A DNA stretch of 6,808 nucleotides from CAZTLI01 sp964614375. Lineage in GTDB: Bacteria; Chloroflexota; Anaerolineae; Aggregatilineales; Phototrophicaceae. Location of the stretch: NCBI GenBank assembly GCA_964614375.1, contig CAZTLI010000300.1, forward strand, positions 1 through 6,808, written 5' to 3'. The notes beneath the pieces were generated by a model. That model did no database searches and was not told the origin of the DNA. It saw only the letters and a list, made by a program, of their open reading frames with translations. A program made the translations under genes and the position numbers. Positions 1-6,294 of this stretch are shown here, one piece after another (position 1 is the first letter of the stretch; each line of letters starts with the position of its first letter).

Positions 1-75
1 GCTTCACCCGATTTGGCAAACTCGCTGCTTGATTTATGAGTTCGCCAACAGCGTGGCGAATGCCATTGGCCCTAT
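1..75. other. Leader-distal flank of the CRISPR array
   Basis: This stretch lies beyond the last (oldest) repeat. The array period is 72-73 bp, so one more repeat would be expected near 1-39. A gapless comparison of 1-37 with the repeat gives only about 13 of 37 matches, so I do not call one. The minus strand has a frame open across the flank with no start codon, and one plus frame ends at a TGA at 37-39. Either could be the end of a neighbouring gene, but too little is visible to assign it. The only structure seen is the small hairpin at 41-60. Confidence 0.6.
41..60. repeat. Inverted repeat, 7-bp arms, downstream of the array
   Basis: TTCGCCA (41-47) and TGGCGAA (54-60) are perfect reverse complements separated by 6 nt. 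Transcription of the array runs leftward, so this hairpin lies about 15 nt past the last repeat. No T-tract follows on the minus strand, so it is not a standard intrinsic terminator. It could be a pause or processing hairpin, or chance. Confidence 0.5.
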
Positions 76-329
76 GTTTCAGTACCCTATGTGGGTGAGC
101 TTCGGATTCAACTCGTATCCCGCGCGACGTGTATCTCGTTGTCTAGTGTTTCAGTACCCTATGTGGGTGAGCTTCGGATTCAACAGCATGATGAATAAAG
201 ACATCACATCAGAAACAATGTTTCAGTACCCTATGTGGGTGAGCTTCGGATTCAACTGCCATCATGCGTGCGTGTGGTGCGACATTATGGTTGTTTCAGT
301 ACCCTATGTGGGTGAGCTTCGGATTCAAC
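76..329 (-). repeat. Oldest four repeats with a variant end base
   Basis: Repeats R1-R4 (starting at 76, 148, 220 and 293) end in CAAC on the plus strand. R5-R57 all end in CAAT. In crRNA sense the first repeat base is G in the four oldest copies and A in the rest. New repeats are copied from the leader-adjacent one, so a single G-to-A change fixed after the fourth retained acquisition explains the pattern. It independently places the leader on the right. Alternatively this base comes from the leader end rather than the repeat proper. Confidence 0.9.
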
Positions 330-1211
330 AGCAGGTTGAGCAGAGCAATCTATCCAGCGCAGGACGTTTCAGTACCCTATGTGGGTGAGCTTCGGATTCA
401 ATCGCGGTATTGAAATCACTGTTGGCGGCTGGCCTGTGTTTCAGTACCCTATGTGGGTGAGCTTCGGATTCAATCTGCACGTTATCGACGCACGACTGGA
501 TGATGGTCTTGTTTCAGTACCCTATGTGGGTGAGCTTCGGATTCAATTATGTACTACCATCTAACGCCAGCACACCATCAGGCGTTTCAGTACCCTATGT
601 GGGTGAGCTTCGGATTCAATCATTCACAGCCCATTTATCGCGCAAAACAGATAAAAGTTTCAGTACCCTATGTGGGTGAGCTTCGGATTCAATACACCAT
701 ACGCTAGTGAGAGTTTGTCAATGTTGCCGTTTCAGTACCCTATGTGGGTGAGCTTCGGATTCAATTACTGGCCAAACTCCGACGTACCGACTATGTATAC
801 CGTTTCAGTACCCTATGTGGGTGAGCTTCGGATTCAATAGCGCAGTTCGACACGACGGCTAGTTCTGGACGTGTGTTTCAGTACCCTATGTGGGTGAGCT
901 TCGGATTCAATGACTGTAACTATGACTGTGTGTGTCCCAGACGTGCCGTTTCAGTACCCTATGTGGGTGAGCTTCGGATTCAATACAGAGCGCGCCGCCG
1001 ACCCCAGTACGCCAAACAGCGTTTCAGTACCCTATGTGGGTGAGCTTCGGATTCAATATGTCAGCGCCGACTAAGGCCGTTTCAGCGTTCGACGTTTCAG
1101 TACCCTATGTGGGTGAGCTTCGGATTCAATCTATAAACAGATGGAAGACCATATGATAGCCAGTATGTTTCAGTACCCTATGTGGGTGAGCTTCGGATTC
1201 AATTGATAGCC

Positions 1212-1239
1212 CTAATTACGCGGATGTCCGCGTGATTAG
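1212..1239. repeat. Hairpin-forming spacer S16
   Basis: CTAATTACGCGG (1212-1223) and CCGCGTGATTAG (1228-1239) form a 12-bp stem with one G-T wobble (1217/1234) around the loop ATGT. The stem fills 28 of the 36 bases of this spacer and can gain one more pair with the first base of the next repeat. On the crRNA strand the wobble becomes an A-C mismatch. The captured target therefore held a strong hairpin, such as an intrinsic terminator stem or a replication or transposon-end palindrome. S51 shares TACGCGGATGTCCG with it. Confidence 0.85.
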
Positions 1240-3349
1240 GTTTCAGTACCCTATGTGGGTGAGCTTCGGATTCAATCTCTGGCGATGACAACATTGTACC
1301 CCGTTCTCGAACGTTTCAGTACCCTATGTGGGTGAGCTTCGGATTCAATATGATGACATCCAGCGTTTGCAATGTCGGCGTGGTAGTTTCAGTACCCTAT
1401 GTGGGTGAGCTTCGGATTCAATTTGTGTACGCCTATCAATACCAGCAGGAGACGCAGCGTTTCAGTACCCTATGTGGGTGAGCTTCGGATTCAATCGTAA
1501 TGGGTAATGTTGCTGATGCTTGTAATTACTGTTTCAGTACCCTATGTGGGTGAGCTTCGGATTCAATGGATGTACTGGAGGCCAGGTATGCTGCATTATT
1601 TGGTTTCAGTACCCTATGTGGGTGAGCTTCGGATTCAATCAGCATGAGTAGATTTACCGTCGGAGAACTATTCGCGTTTCAGTACCCTATGTGGGTGAGC
1701 TTCGGATTCAATTTTCGCGGGTGCATATTTGACGGGTGTTTATTTCGTGTTTCAGTACCCTATGTGGGTGAGCTTCGGATTCAATATCACCACTCATTGT
1801 GTTGCCAACCTTGGCTGAAAGTTTCAGTACCCTATGTGGGTGAGCTTCGGATTCAATTGAGGCAATTAGTCGCCTGCACCGCGAATGGGGCTGTTTCAGT
1901 ACCCTATGTGGGTGAGCTTCGGATTCAATCAGCGCACCTATGTCCAGATAGCGGTTGACATGGTGGTTTCAGTACCCTATGTGGGTGAGCTTCGGATTCA
2001 ATCGCATCGCTTGCAATCCGCGATATACCGTATATAATGTTTCAGTACCCTATGTGGGTGAGCTTCGGATTCAATACGATTGATTTTTAAATGTCATTTT
2101 GATGAAAATCGTTTCAGTACCCTATGTGGGTGAGCTTCGGATTCAATCACTTCATCCATCGTCAGTCCCCCTAGAGGATTTACGTTTCAGTACCCTATGT
2201 GGGTGAGCTTCGGATTCAATCTTTGTTGGATTGCTGTTGTAACCGCCGCAAATGACGTTTCAGTACCCTATGTGGGTGAGCTTCGGATTCAATTATTGCA
2301 CCATTTTTATTCGATAGATTTAAACATCGTTTCAGTACCCTATGTGGGTGAGCTTCGGATTCAATCTTGAAAAACGGAAATAACTCCGGCACGGTGCGGG
2401 GGTTTCAGTACCCTATGTGGGTGAGCTTCGGATTCAATCCTTCCGCATTGTCGCGTCGCGCCTGCGCTACCTGTTGTTTCAGTACCCTATGTGGGTGAGC
2501 TTCGGATTCAATAGATAAGCGTAGACTTGAGCAAGAAGAGTTAAGGAGTTTCAGTACCCTATGTGGGTGAGCTTCGGATTCAATCTAAATCTAGCTACAT
2601 TTAATGACGCGCCTATTCCGTTTCAGTACCCTATGTGGGTGAGCTTCGGATTCAATCGACCAGCGCAGTCTGGACGCCCTGGTCACTGTTGAGGTTTCAG
2701 TACCCTATGTGGGTGAGCTTCGGATTCAATGTGGCGTGTCTGCAATGACATTACCCCAGACCGACGTTTCAGTACCCTATGTGGGTGAGCTTCGGATTCA
2801 ATTACATCCGTCACTGTATTTTGGCGTGCTGATGACGTGTTTCAGTACCCTATGTGGGTGAGCTTCGGATTCAATCTTGAAGCGGAAATGATGCTATAGC
2901 CAAAATTCACTCCGTTTCAGTACCCTATGTGGGTGAGCTTCGGATTCAATCAATCCCTGATAACCGCGTGCCGGGATTGGCATTGGGTTTCAGTACCCTA
3001 TGTGGGTGAGCTTCGGATTCAATTCGATCCGCGTTTACCCGTGCCGCAGCGCGAATATGTTTCAGTACCCTATGTGGGTGAGCTTCGGATTCAATTTGGC
3101 ATATACCATTCAAAATCCGGCTTAAGTGATGTTTCAGTACCCTATGTGGGTGAGCTTCGGATTCAATATCCGGCGATGGGGGCGCCTCTGTCCTCGATAG
3201 ACGGTTTCAGTACCCTATGTGGGTGAGCTTCGGATTCAATCCCCGTGCCCGTCCATGCGGTCGGTGTGCCTGTGACGTTTCAGTACCCTATGTGGGTGAG
3301 CTTCGGATTCAATATACACAAGACCACGAGATAGCTACATACTAAATGA

Positions 3350-3722
3350 GTTTCAGTACCCTATGTGGGTGAGCTTCGGATTCAATTCGCTTGTGCAGCA
3401 TCGGCGGCAGCTCCGGTGGCGGCAGTTTCAGTACCCTATGTGGGTGAGCTTCGGATTCAATTCGTGCAATGACGCAATGACACGCTCGCGTAAATCCGAG
3501 TTTCAGTACCCTATGTGGGTGAGCTTCGGATTCAATTCCAAGTAAACATCGTGCGCGAGTATAGCTCGGAACTGTTTCAGTACCCTATGTGGGTGAGCTT
3601 CGGATTCAATTCTCACAATTAGCGAATCGTTTCGACTGTGTGTTGAAAGTTTCAGTACCCTATGTGGGTGAGCTTCGGATTCAATTCGATAGTCCATCCG
3701 CCGTCGTGCAGATGGATTATCA
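3350..3722 (-). repeat. Block of repeats with a 2-nt extension (R46-R50)
   Basis: The five repeats starting at 3350, 3425, 3500, 3574 and 3649 are each followed on the plus strand by TC. Their spacers S46-S50 are 38, 38, 37, 38 and 37 bp, longer than almost all others. If TC is counted with the repeat, the repeats become 39 bp and the spacers 36, 36, 35, 36 and 35, the usual sizes. In crRNA sense the extra bases are GA, and the current leader ends in GA directly before the first repeat. I infer that the duplicated unit included two leader bases during this run of insertions. Confidence 0.7.
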
Positions 3723-4221
3723 GTTTCAGTACCCTATGTGGGTGAGCTTCGGATTCAATTGTATTCGGGATGTCTACGCGGATGTCCGTCCATCCGTTTC
3801 AGTACCCTATGTGGGTGAGCTTCGGATTCAATGTTGACGGGCTGCTCTATACGCCATTGACCATCGGGGTTTCAGTACCCTATGTGGGTGAGCTTCGGAT
3901 TCAATAGTGATTCTCAACCAGTAATAGTTAAATTTGCAAATGTTTCAGTACCCTATGTGGGTGAGCTTCGGATTCAATCTGATACGGATCGCGCGACTGC
4001 GGATATGTTATGTCGTTTCAGTACCCTATGTGGGTGAGCTTCGGATTCAATGCAGCCGCGTTCTTGCGTGTTGCCAGTCGGTCGGACGTTTCAGTACCCT
4101 ATGTGGGTGAGCTTCGGATTCAATTGATTGCGTCGCGATATTCTGTGCTCAAGTTCTCTAGTTTCAGTACCCTATGTGGGTGAGCTTCGGATTCAATTCA
4201 CCTACGAATTTTGGATGCAAA

Positions 4222-4237
4222 AGGTCAAAAATGACCT
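4222..4237. promoter_or_regulatory. Perfect palindrome AGGTCA-n4-TGACCT in leader
   Basis: AGGTCA (4222-4227) and TGACCT (4232-4237) are exact reverse complements around AAAA. The site falls just downstream of the predicted transcription start, about +3 to +19. It could be an operator that represses array transcription, a docking site for the integration complex, or a small hairpin in the transcript 5' end. AGGTCA recurs at 4261 and, with one change, at 4274, which favours a protein-binding half-site. Confidence 0.5.
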
Positions 4238-4246
4238 ATAAATACT

Positions 4247-4255
4247 ATTATAGCA
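4247..4255 (-). promoter_or_regulatory. Array promoter, extended -10 box
   Basis: The minus strand reads TGCTATAAT, a full extended -10 element (TGn plus consensus TATAAT). Transcription would start near 4240, about 43 bp before the newest repeat, and run into the array. No good -35 hexamer sits 16-18 bp upstream (CTGCGA at 17 bp). The TGn element, or a factor bound at the tandem motif 4261-4286, could compensate. The start site is inferred. Confidence 0.65.
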
Positions 4256-4260
4256 TCTAA

Positions 4261-4286
4261 AGGTCATTTTCGCAGGTCGTTTTCGA
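4261..4286. repeat. 13-bp tandem motif upstream of the array promoter
   Basis: Two adjacent 13-bp units, 4261-4273 and 4274-4286, both follow AGGTCRTTTTCGM and match at 11 of 13 positions. They lie about 21 to 46 bp upstream of the predicted array start, covering the place of the missing -35 box. Each carries the half-site (AGGTCA or AGGTCG) that forms the palindrome at 4222-4237. An activator or architectural protein is a reasonable guess; the protein is unknown. Confidence 0.5.
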
Positions 4287-4320
4287 GATAATAGTGGCCC
4301 AAAAAGCATCGTTCGCCCTC

Positions 4321-4371
4321 GTGTGACTCAACCCGGTCACTGCACAGAATCATAGGGGAGTTGAGTCACAC
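4321..4371 (-). repeat. 12-bp perfect inverted repeat over the cas4 stop
   Basis: GTGTGACTCAAC (4321-4332) and GTTGAGTCACAC (4360-4371) are perfect reverse complements separated by 27 bp. One arm contains the cas4 TGA stop (4366-4368). In cas mRNA this could fold into a long-loop hairpin at the end of the operon. The only T-run downstream (4301-4305) is about 15 nt past the stem, so it is not a typical intrinsic terminator. It could be an mRNA stabilising end, a weak terminator separating cas from array transcription, or a binding site. Confidence 0.6.
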
Positions 4372-4950
4372 ATCATTGCAAAAGCGCCGGAACTCACAGT
4401 CGATGCAGCGCTGCCGGTATGGGGTGGGCGGCGGCATGGATTCGGTATCCACCAGGTGGCGTATCTGACCCACTGCCTCGCGGACCTGCTGCCGCAGGCG
4501 TTTGCTGATCGTGACCTCGACCGCCTGGCGTTTGGGTATCAGATAAATCAAGCCGTGTGGAACGGGCAGCGTGAACGTTTCTTCCGCCATCATCGCATAG
4601 GCCGCCAGTTGAACTTTGAAATGCTGTCCGGCTGTTTTTGCCAATTTGTAATCGACAGGAATCAGCTTATCGGCGTAGACGACGACTTCATCAATCTGTC
4701 CGGATAGGCCGAGTTCCGTTGACTGCACTATGACATCGAAGTGGCGTTCGGCTTCGCCAATGTCGGGGATGGTCATGGTGCGGCGCAGCGCCCGCTTAGG
4801 CTCGCTTTCATGCCGCCGGCTTCCGGCTTCCATTTTGTAGGTCGTGGGACGGATGGTCGGCAGGCAGCCTTGATAATAGGCGATGCGGGCGCAGTAGATG
4901 TATTGTTTCAAATCGGTGACGGTGAGCAGACGTTTCTCATCATCCAGCAT
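4366..4950 (-). CDS. cas4: CRISPR-associated exonuclease Cas4
   Basis: The product is 194 aa, typical for stand-alone Cas4, a RecB-family nuclease with an iron-sulfur cluster that trims prespacers and helps select PAM-flanked DNA for Cas1-Cas2. Visible family marks are an early cysteine (C20, in YIYCARIAYY), H47, D87 in LSGQIDEV, the D-x-K pair D100/K102 in PVDYKLAK, the QLAAY motif (Q114-Y118), and the C-terminal cluster C182, C185 and C191 in CIDCEFRRFC. Together these supply the metal-binding nuclease centre and four cysteine ligands, so the protein looks intact. The ATG start is supported by GGAGGT five bases upstream. It lies inside cas2 with an 11-bp overlap, which points to coupled translation. 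It is the last gene before the leader. The order cas1-cas2-cas4 differs from the commoner cas4-cas1-cas2. Confidence 0.96.
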   Translation of the reverse strand: MLDDEKRLLTVTDLKQYIYCARIAYYQGCLPTIRPTTYKMEAGSRRHESEPKRALRRTMTIPDIGEAERHFDVIVQSTELGLSGQIDEVVVYADKLIPVDYKLAKTAGQHFKVQLAAYAMMAEETFTLPVPHGLIYLIPKRQAVEVTISKRLRQQVREAVGQIRHLVDTESMPPPTPYRQRCIDCEFRRFCNDV

Positions 4951-5191
4951 AATCCACCTCCAACATTTTGTTCCAATCGCTTTCGTTGATGGGTATCAGG
5001 CGCACATTGCCACCTGCCTCTAGCAGCAGGTCGTCCATACACAGCATCAATTCTTCTTGCAGATTGCGGCTCAACTGCCCGACAAACACGCTGTATTGAA
5101 TACGATCCAGCCCATAATCTTTGCAGGCATCAGCCGCTTTGCTGCGGGCTTTGTCATCGGATATATCATACACGACGATGATGCGCTGCAT
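4940..5191 (-). CDS. cas2: CRISPR-associated protein Cas2
   Basis: The product is 83 aa, at the short end of the Cas2 family. Cas2 forms a ferredoxin-fold dimer that bridges two Cas1 dimers in the spacer integrase. The first strand IIVVYDISDD with D9 is the family hallmark, followed by a helix with basic residues (KARSKAADACKDYG). The IQYSVFVGQLS segment is the usual second and third strand region, and VRLIPI near residues 63-68 is a further core strand. The ATG shares its A with the TGA stop of cas1 (TGATG), so translation is probably coupled. The 3' end overlaps cas4. The role of D9 in nuclease activity varies in this family and is not needed for integration in well-studied systems. Confidence 0.97.
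   Translation of the reverse strand: MQRIIVVYDISDDKARSKAADACKDYGLDRIQYSVFVGQLSRNLQEELMLCMDDLLLEAGGNVRLIPINESDWNKMLEVDYAG
4956..4961 (-). promoter_or_regulatory. Ribosome binding site of cas4
   Basis: The minus strand reads GGAGGT five bases before the cas4 ATG. It lies within the last codons of cas2 and fixes the cas4 start at 4950. Confidence 0.8.
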
Positions 5192-6216
5192 CAGTAAGTG
5201 GCCTTAAATCCAGTATATATGTCGGAATCCTTGCGTAAAAACGCCGCCAGATTGCGCGCCTGTGTTTGCATGATAATCCGCAGTGGCACGCGCTTGCCAT
5301 CGTAACGCAGGGTGGCGTTGAGATGGTCGAGGATTTTGTCGGCGTAGGCGCGGCGCGTCTCTTCACACAATTTACCATCGTTGTGCTGCTGGACGTTAAA
5401 ATGGCGGTTGACCAATCCCCACACGACTCGATCTACCGCCACCTGCCGGAATTCTTCGATTAAATCGAGGACAAGGGAAGGCTTGCCGGAACGGTCTGCG
5501 TGCCAGAAACCGGCATAGGGATCGAGTCCGGCGAGGGTGATAACTTGCTCAATACGGCTGTAGAGAATGCCATAACCATAATTCAGCAAACTGTTGATGG
5601 CATCGGTTGCGCCACGCCCCTCGCGACTCTGCCAACCATAATCGTCTGGTATCACCGCCCGCACCGCTGACCAGTAGATACGTGCCGCATTGCCTTCGAT
5701 TGCCATAAGGGTATTGCGGACGGTATCAACGGATTGCGGTTCGATAGAGTCAAGCTGTGCGATGCAATCCAACAGGTCACCTGCACATAGGTGCAATTCG
5801 TGATAGACATCGGGTTGACTGTCTTTGCGCGTCTTCGCCAGATATTTGAGCGTCGCCGCTTGATTATGGATTTTGGCTATGGCAATTGCCTGTATAAAGG
5901 CGTAGCCGCGTTCGTCGTGATAGGCTGCCAGTTGTGCCCGCCGTGTGCGTACCGTGCCAATCAAGCCGGATGAATATAACGTGCCGTAATTGCGTCCCAG
6001 TGCATCCATATAATGAATGGGGATGCCGCGTTCGCAGCAGGCCGAGACCGCATCTGCCGATATGCTGATGCCGCTCTCGATGATGTAGACCGCTCGCAGG
6101 TGCAGCAGTGGGGCTTCGGCGAGAGTAGCGCCTTTCTGCGTGACCTTGAGGCGTTTACTATATTTACCGATGTGTGTGCCGAAGGTATCGGCGATGAGAT
6201 ATTCTACTATCATCAT
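5191..6216 (-). CDS. cas1: CRISPR-associated integrase/endonuclease Cas1
   Basis: Cas1 is the metal-dependent integrase that joins prespacers to the leader-proximal repeat. With the start used here it is 341 aa, normal for the family. The N-terminal beta domain (about 1-85) ends in YGTLYSSG, followed by the conserved GTVRTRRAQLAAY and the helical catalytic domain. The expected metal ligands are visible: E174 in LMAIEGNAAR, H239 in AGFWHADRSGKPS, and E254 in DLIEEFRQ, where Q replaces the more usual P. A TTG lies one codon upstream at 6217-6219, but it is only two bases from the GGAG at 6222-6225. ATG at 6216 (5-base spacing) or at 6213 (8-base spacing) fits better, and the two cannot be told apart. 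The stop shares one base with the cas2 start. No frameshift or missing catalytic residue is seen. Confidence 0.98.
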   Translation of the reverse strand: MMIVEYLIADTFGTHIGKYSKRLKVTQKGATLAEAPLLHLRAVYIIESGISISADAVSACCERGIPIHYMDALGRNYGTLYSSGLIGTVRTRRAQLAAYHDERGYAFIQAIAIAKIHNQAATLKYLAKTRKDSQPDVYHELHLCAGDLLDCIAQLDSIEPQSVDTVRNTLMAIEGNAARIYWSAVRAVIPDDYGWQSREGRGATDAINSLLNYGYGILYSRIEQVITLAGLDPYAGFWHADRSGKPSLVLDLIEEFRQVAVDRVVWGLVNRHFNVQQHNDGKLCEETRRAYADKILDHLNATLRYDGKRVPLRIIMQTQARNLAAFLRKDSDIYTGFKATY

Positions 6217-6294
6217 CAAAACTCCAACTCACTATGCTATTACTTTCAGCATAACGACAAGTTGGAAATTTTTATTCCAAATGACTCAATTGGC
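6217..6294 (-). other. cas6-cas1 intergenic gap
   Basis: This 78-bp AT-rich gap separates the cas6 stop from cas1, while the other junctions overlap. It contains a small inverted repeat, TTGGAA (6262-6267) and TTCCAA (6275-6280), and the cas1 ribosome binding site. No convincing promoter is visible; the best minus-strand pair (TTGTCG and CATAGT, 18 bp apart) matches only 4 of 6 in each box. The cas genes may be one transcript from upstream of the window, or cas1 may have a weak promoter of its own. Confidence 0.5.
6222..6225 (-). promoter_or_regulatory. Ribosome binding site of cas1
   Basis: The minus strand reads GGAG five bases before the first ATG and eight before the second. This rules against the upstream TTG as the start, which would leave a two-base spacing. 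Confidence 0.65.

Larger units (their letters stand above)
76..4197 (-). CRISPR. CRISPR array, 57 repeats and 56 spacers
   Basis: A 37-bp repeat recurs 57 times and appears identical by eye except for its last plus-strand base in the first four copies. Repeats start at 76,148,220,293,366,438,511,584,657,729,802,875,948,1021,1094,1167,1240,1313,1386,1459,1531,1603,1676,1749,1821,1893,1966,2039,2111,2184,2257,2329,2402,2476,2548,2620,2694,2766,2839,2914,2987,3059,3131,3204,3277,3350,3425,3500,3574,3649,3723,3796,3869,3942,4015,4088,4161. Spacers (S1 is leftmost and oldest) are 35 bp (15), 36 bp (33), 37 bp (4) and 38 bp (4). Three signs put transcription on the minus strand: the leader with a promoter and the cas genes lie at the right end; in that sense the repeat runs from ATTGAATCC to GAAAC; and the variant repeats are at the far left. 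In that sense ACCC (repeat positions 17-20) can pair with GGGT (26-29) around ACATA, and exactly 8 nt, ACTGAAAC, remain 3' of the stem, as expected for a Cas6-made crRNA 5' handle. The uniform repeats suggest an active or recently active array. Subtype cannot be fixed from the repeat alone. Confidence 0.99.
4198..4365 (-). promoter_or_regulatory. CRISPR leader
   Basis: This AT-rich non-coding stretch lies between the newest repeat (4161-4197) and the cas4 stop. It is the expected site for both the array promoter and the Cas1-Cas2 docking sequence. Read on the minus strand it holds, in order, one arm of an inverted repeat, an isolated T5 run (4301-4305), a 13-bp tandem motif, an extended -10 box, a 16-bp palindrome, and an end in ...GGTGA that abuts the repeat. 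No ORF of note is present. Confidence 0.85.

Noticed and set aside
1..37. A degenerate 58th repeat preceding the first intact one, which would make 38-75 a spacer.
   Set aside because: Only about 13 of 37 positions agree, mostly in the first six bases; not enough above chance.
29..564. Open frames inside the array with repeated MWVSFGFN or VSVPYVGELRIQ segments, also near 1644-1958 and 2927-3837.
   Set aside because: They are translations of the CRISPR repeat in various frames, broken by spacers, with no independent coding signal.
1079..1085. GTTTCAG inside spacer S14, identical to the first seven bases of the repeat.
   Set aside because: A 7-bp match is expected by chance at about 0.1 in this much spacer sequence, and the rest of the repeat is absent.
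2951..2979. Inverted repeats in other spacers: CAATCCC/GGGATTG in S40, TAGTCCATC/GATGGATTA (one wobble) in S50, GACCAG/CTGGTC in S36.
   Set aside because: Arms of 6-7 bp with long loops are expected several times in 56 spacers; the S50 case is slightly better but still not convincing.
2585..3349. TAGCTACAT shared by spacers S35 and S45.
   Set aside because: Several 9-bp matches are expected by chance among 56 spacers.
4456..4989. Plus-strand open frames across cas4 (4456-4707, 4741-4989).
   Set aside because: They are antisense shadows of cas4, which has clear family motifs on the minus strand.
5166..5378. Minus-strand 70-aa frame overlapping cas1 and cas2.
   Set aside because: It is an out-of-frame shadow of the end of cas1.
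6229..6260. A cas1 promoter on the minus strand (TTGTCG and CATAGT, 18 bp apart).
   Set aside because: Only 4 of 6 matches in each box, and the transcript start would nearly abut the ribosome binding site.
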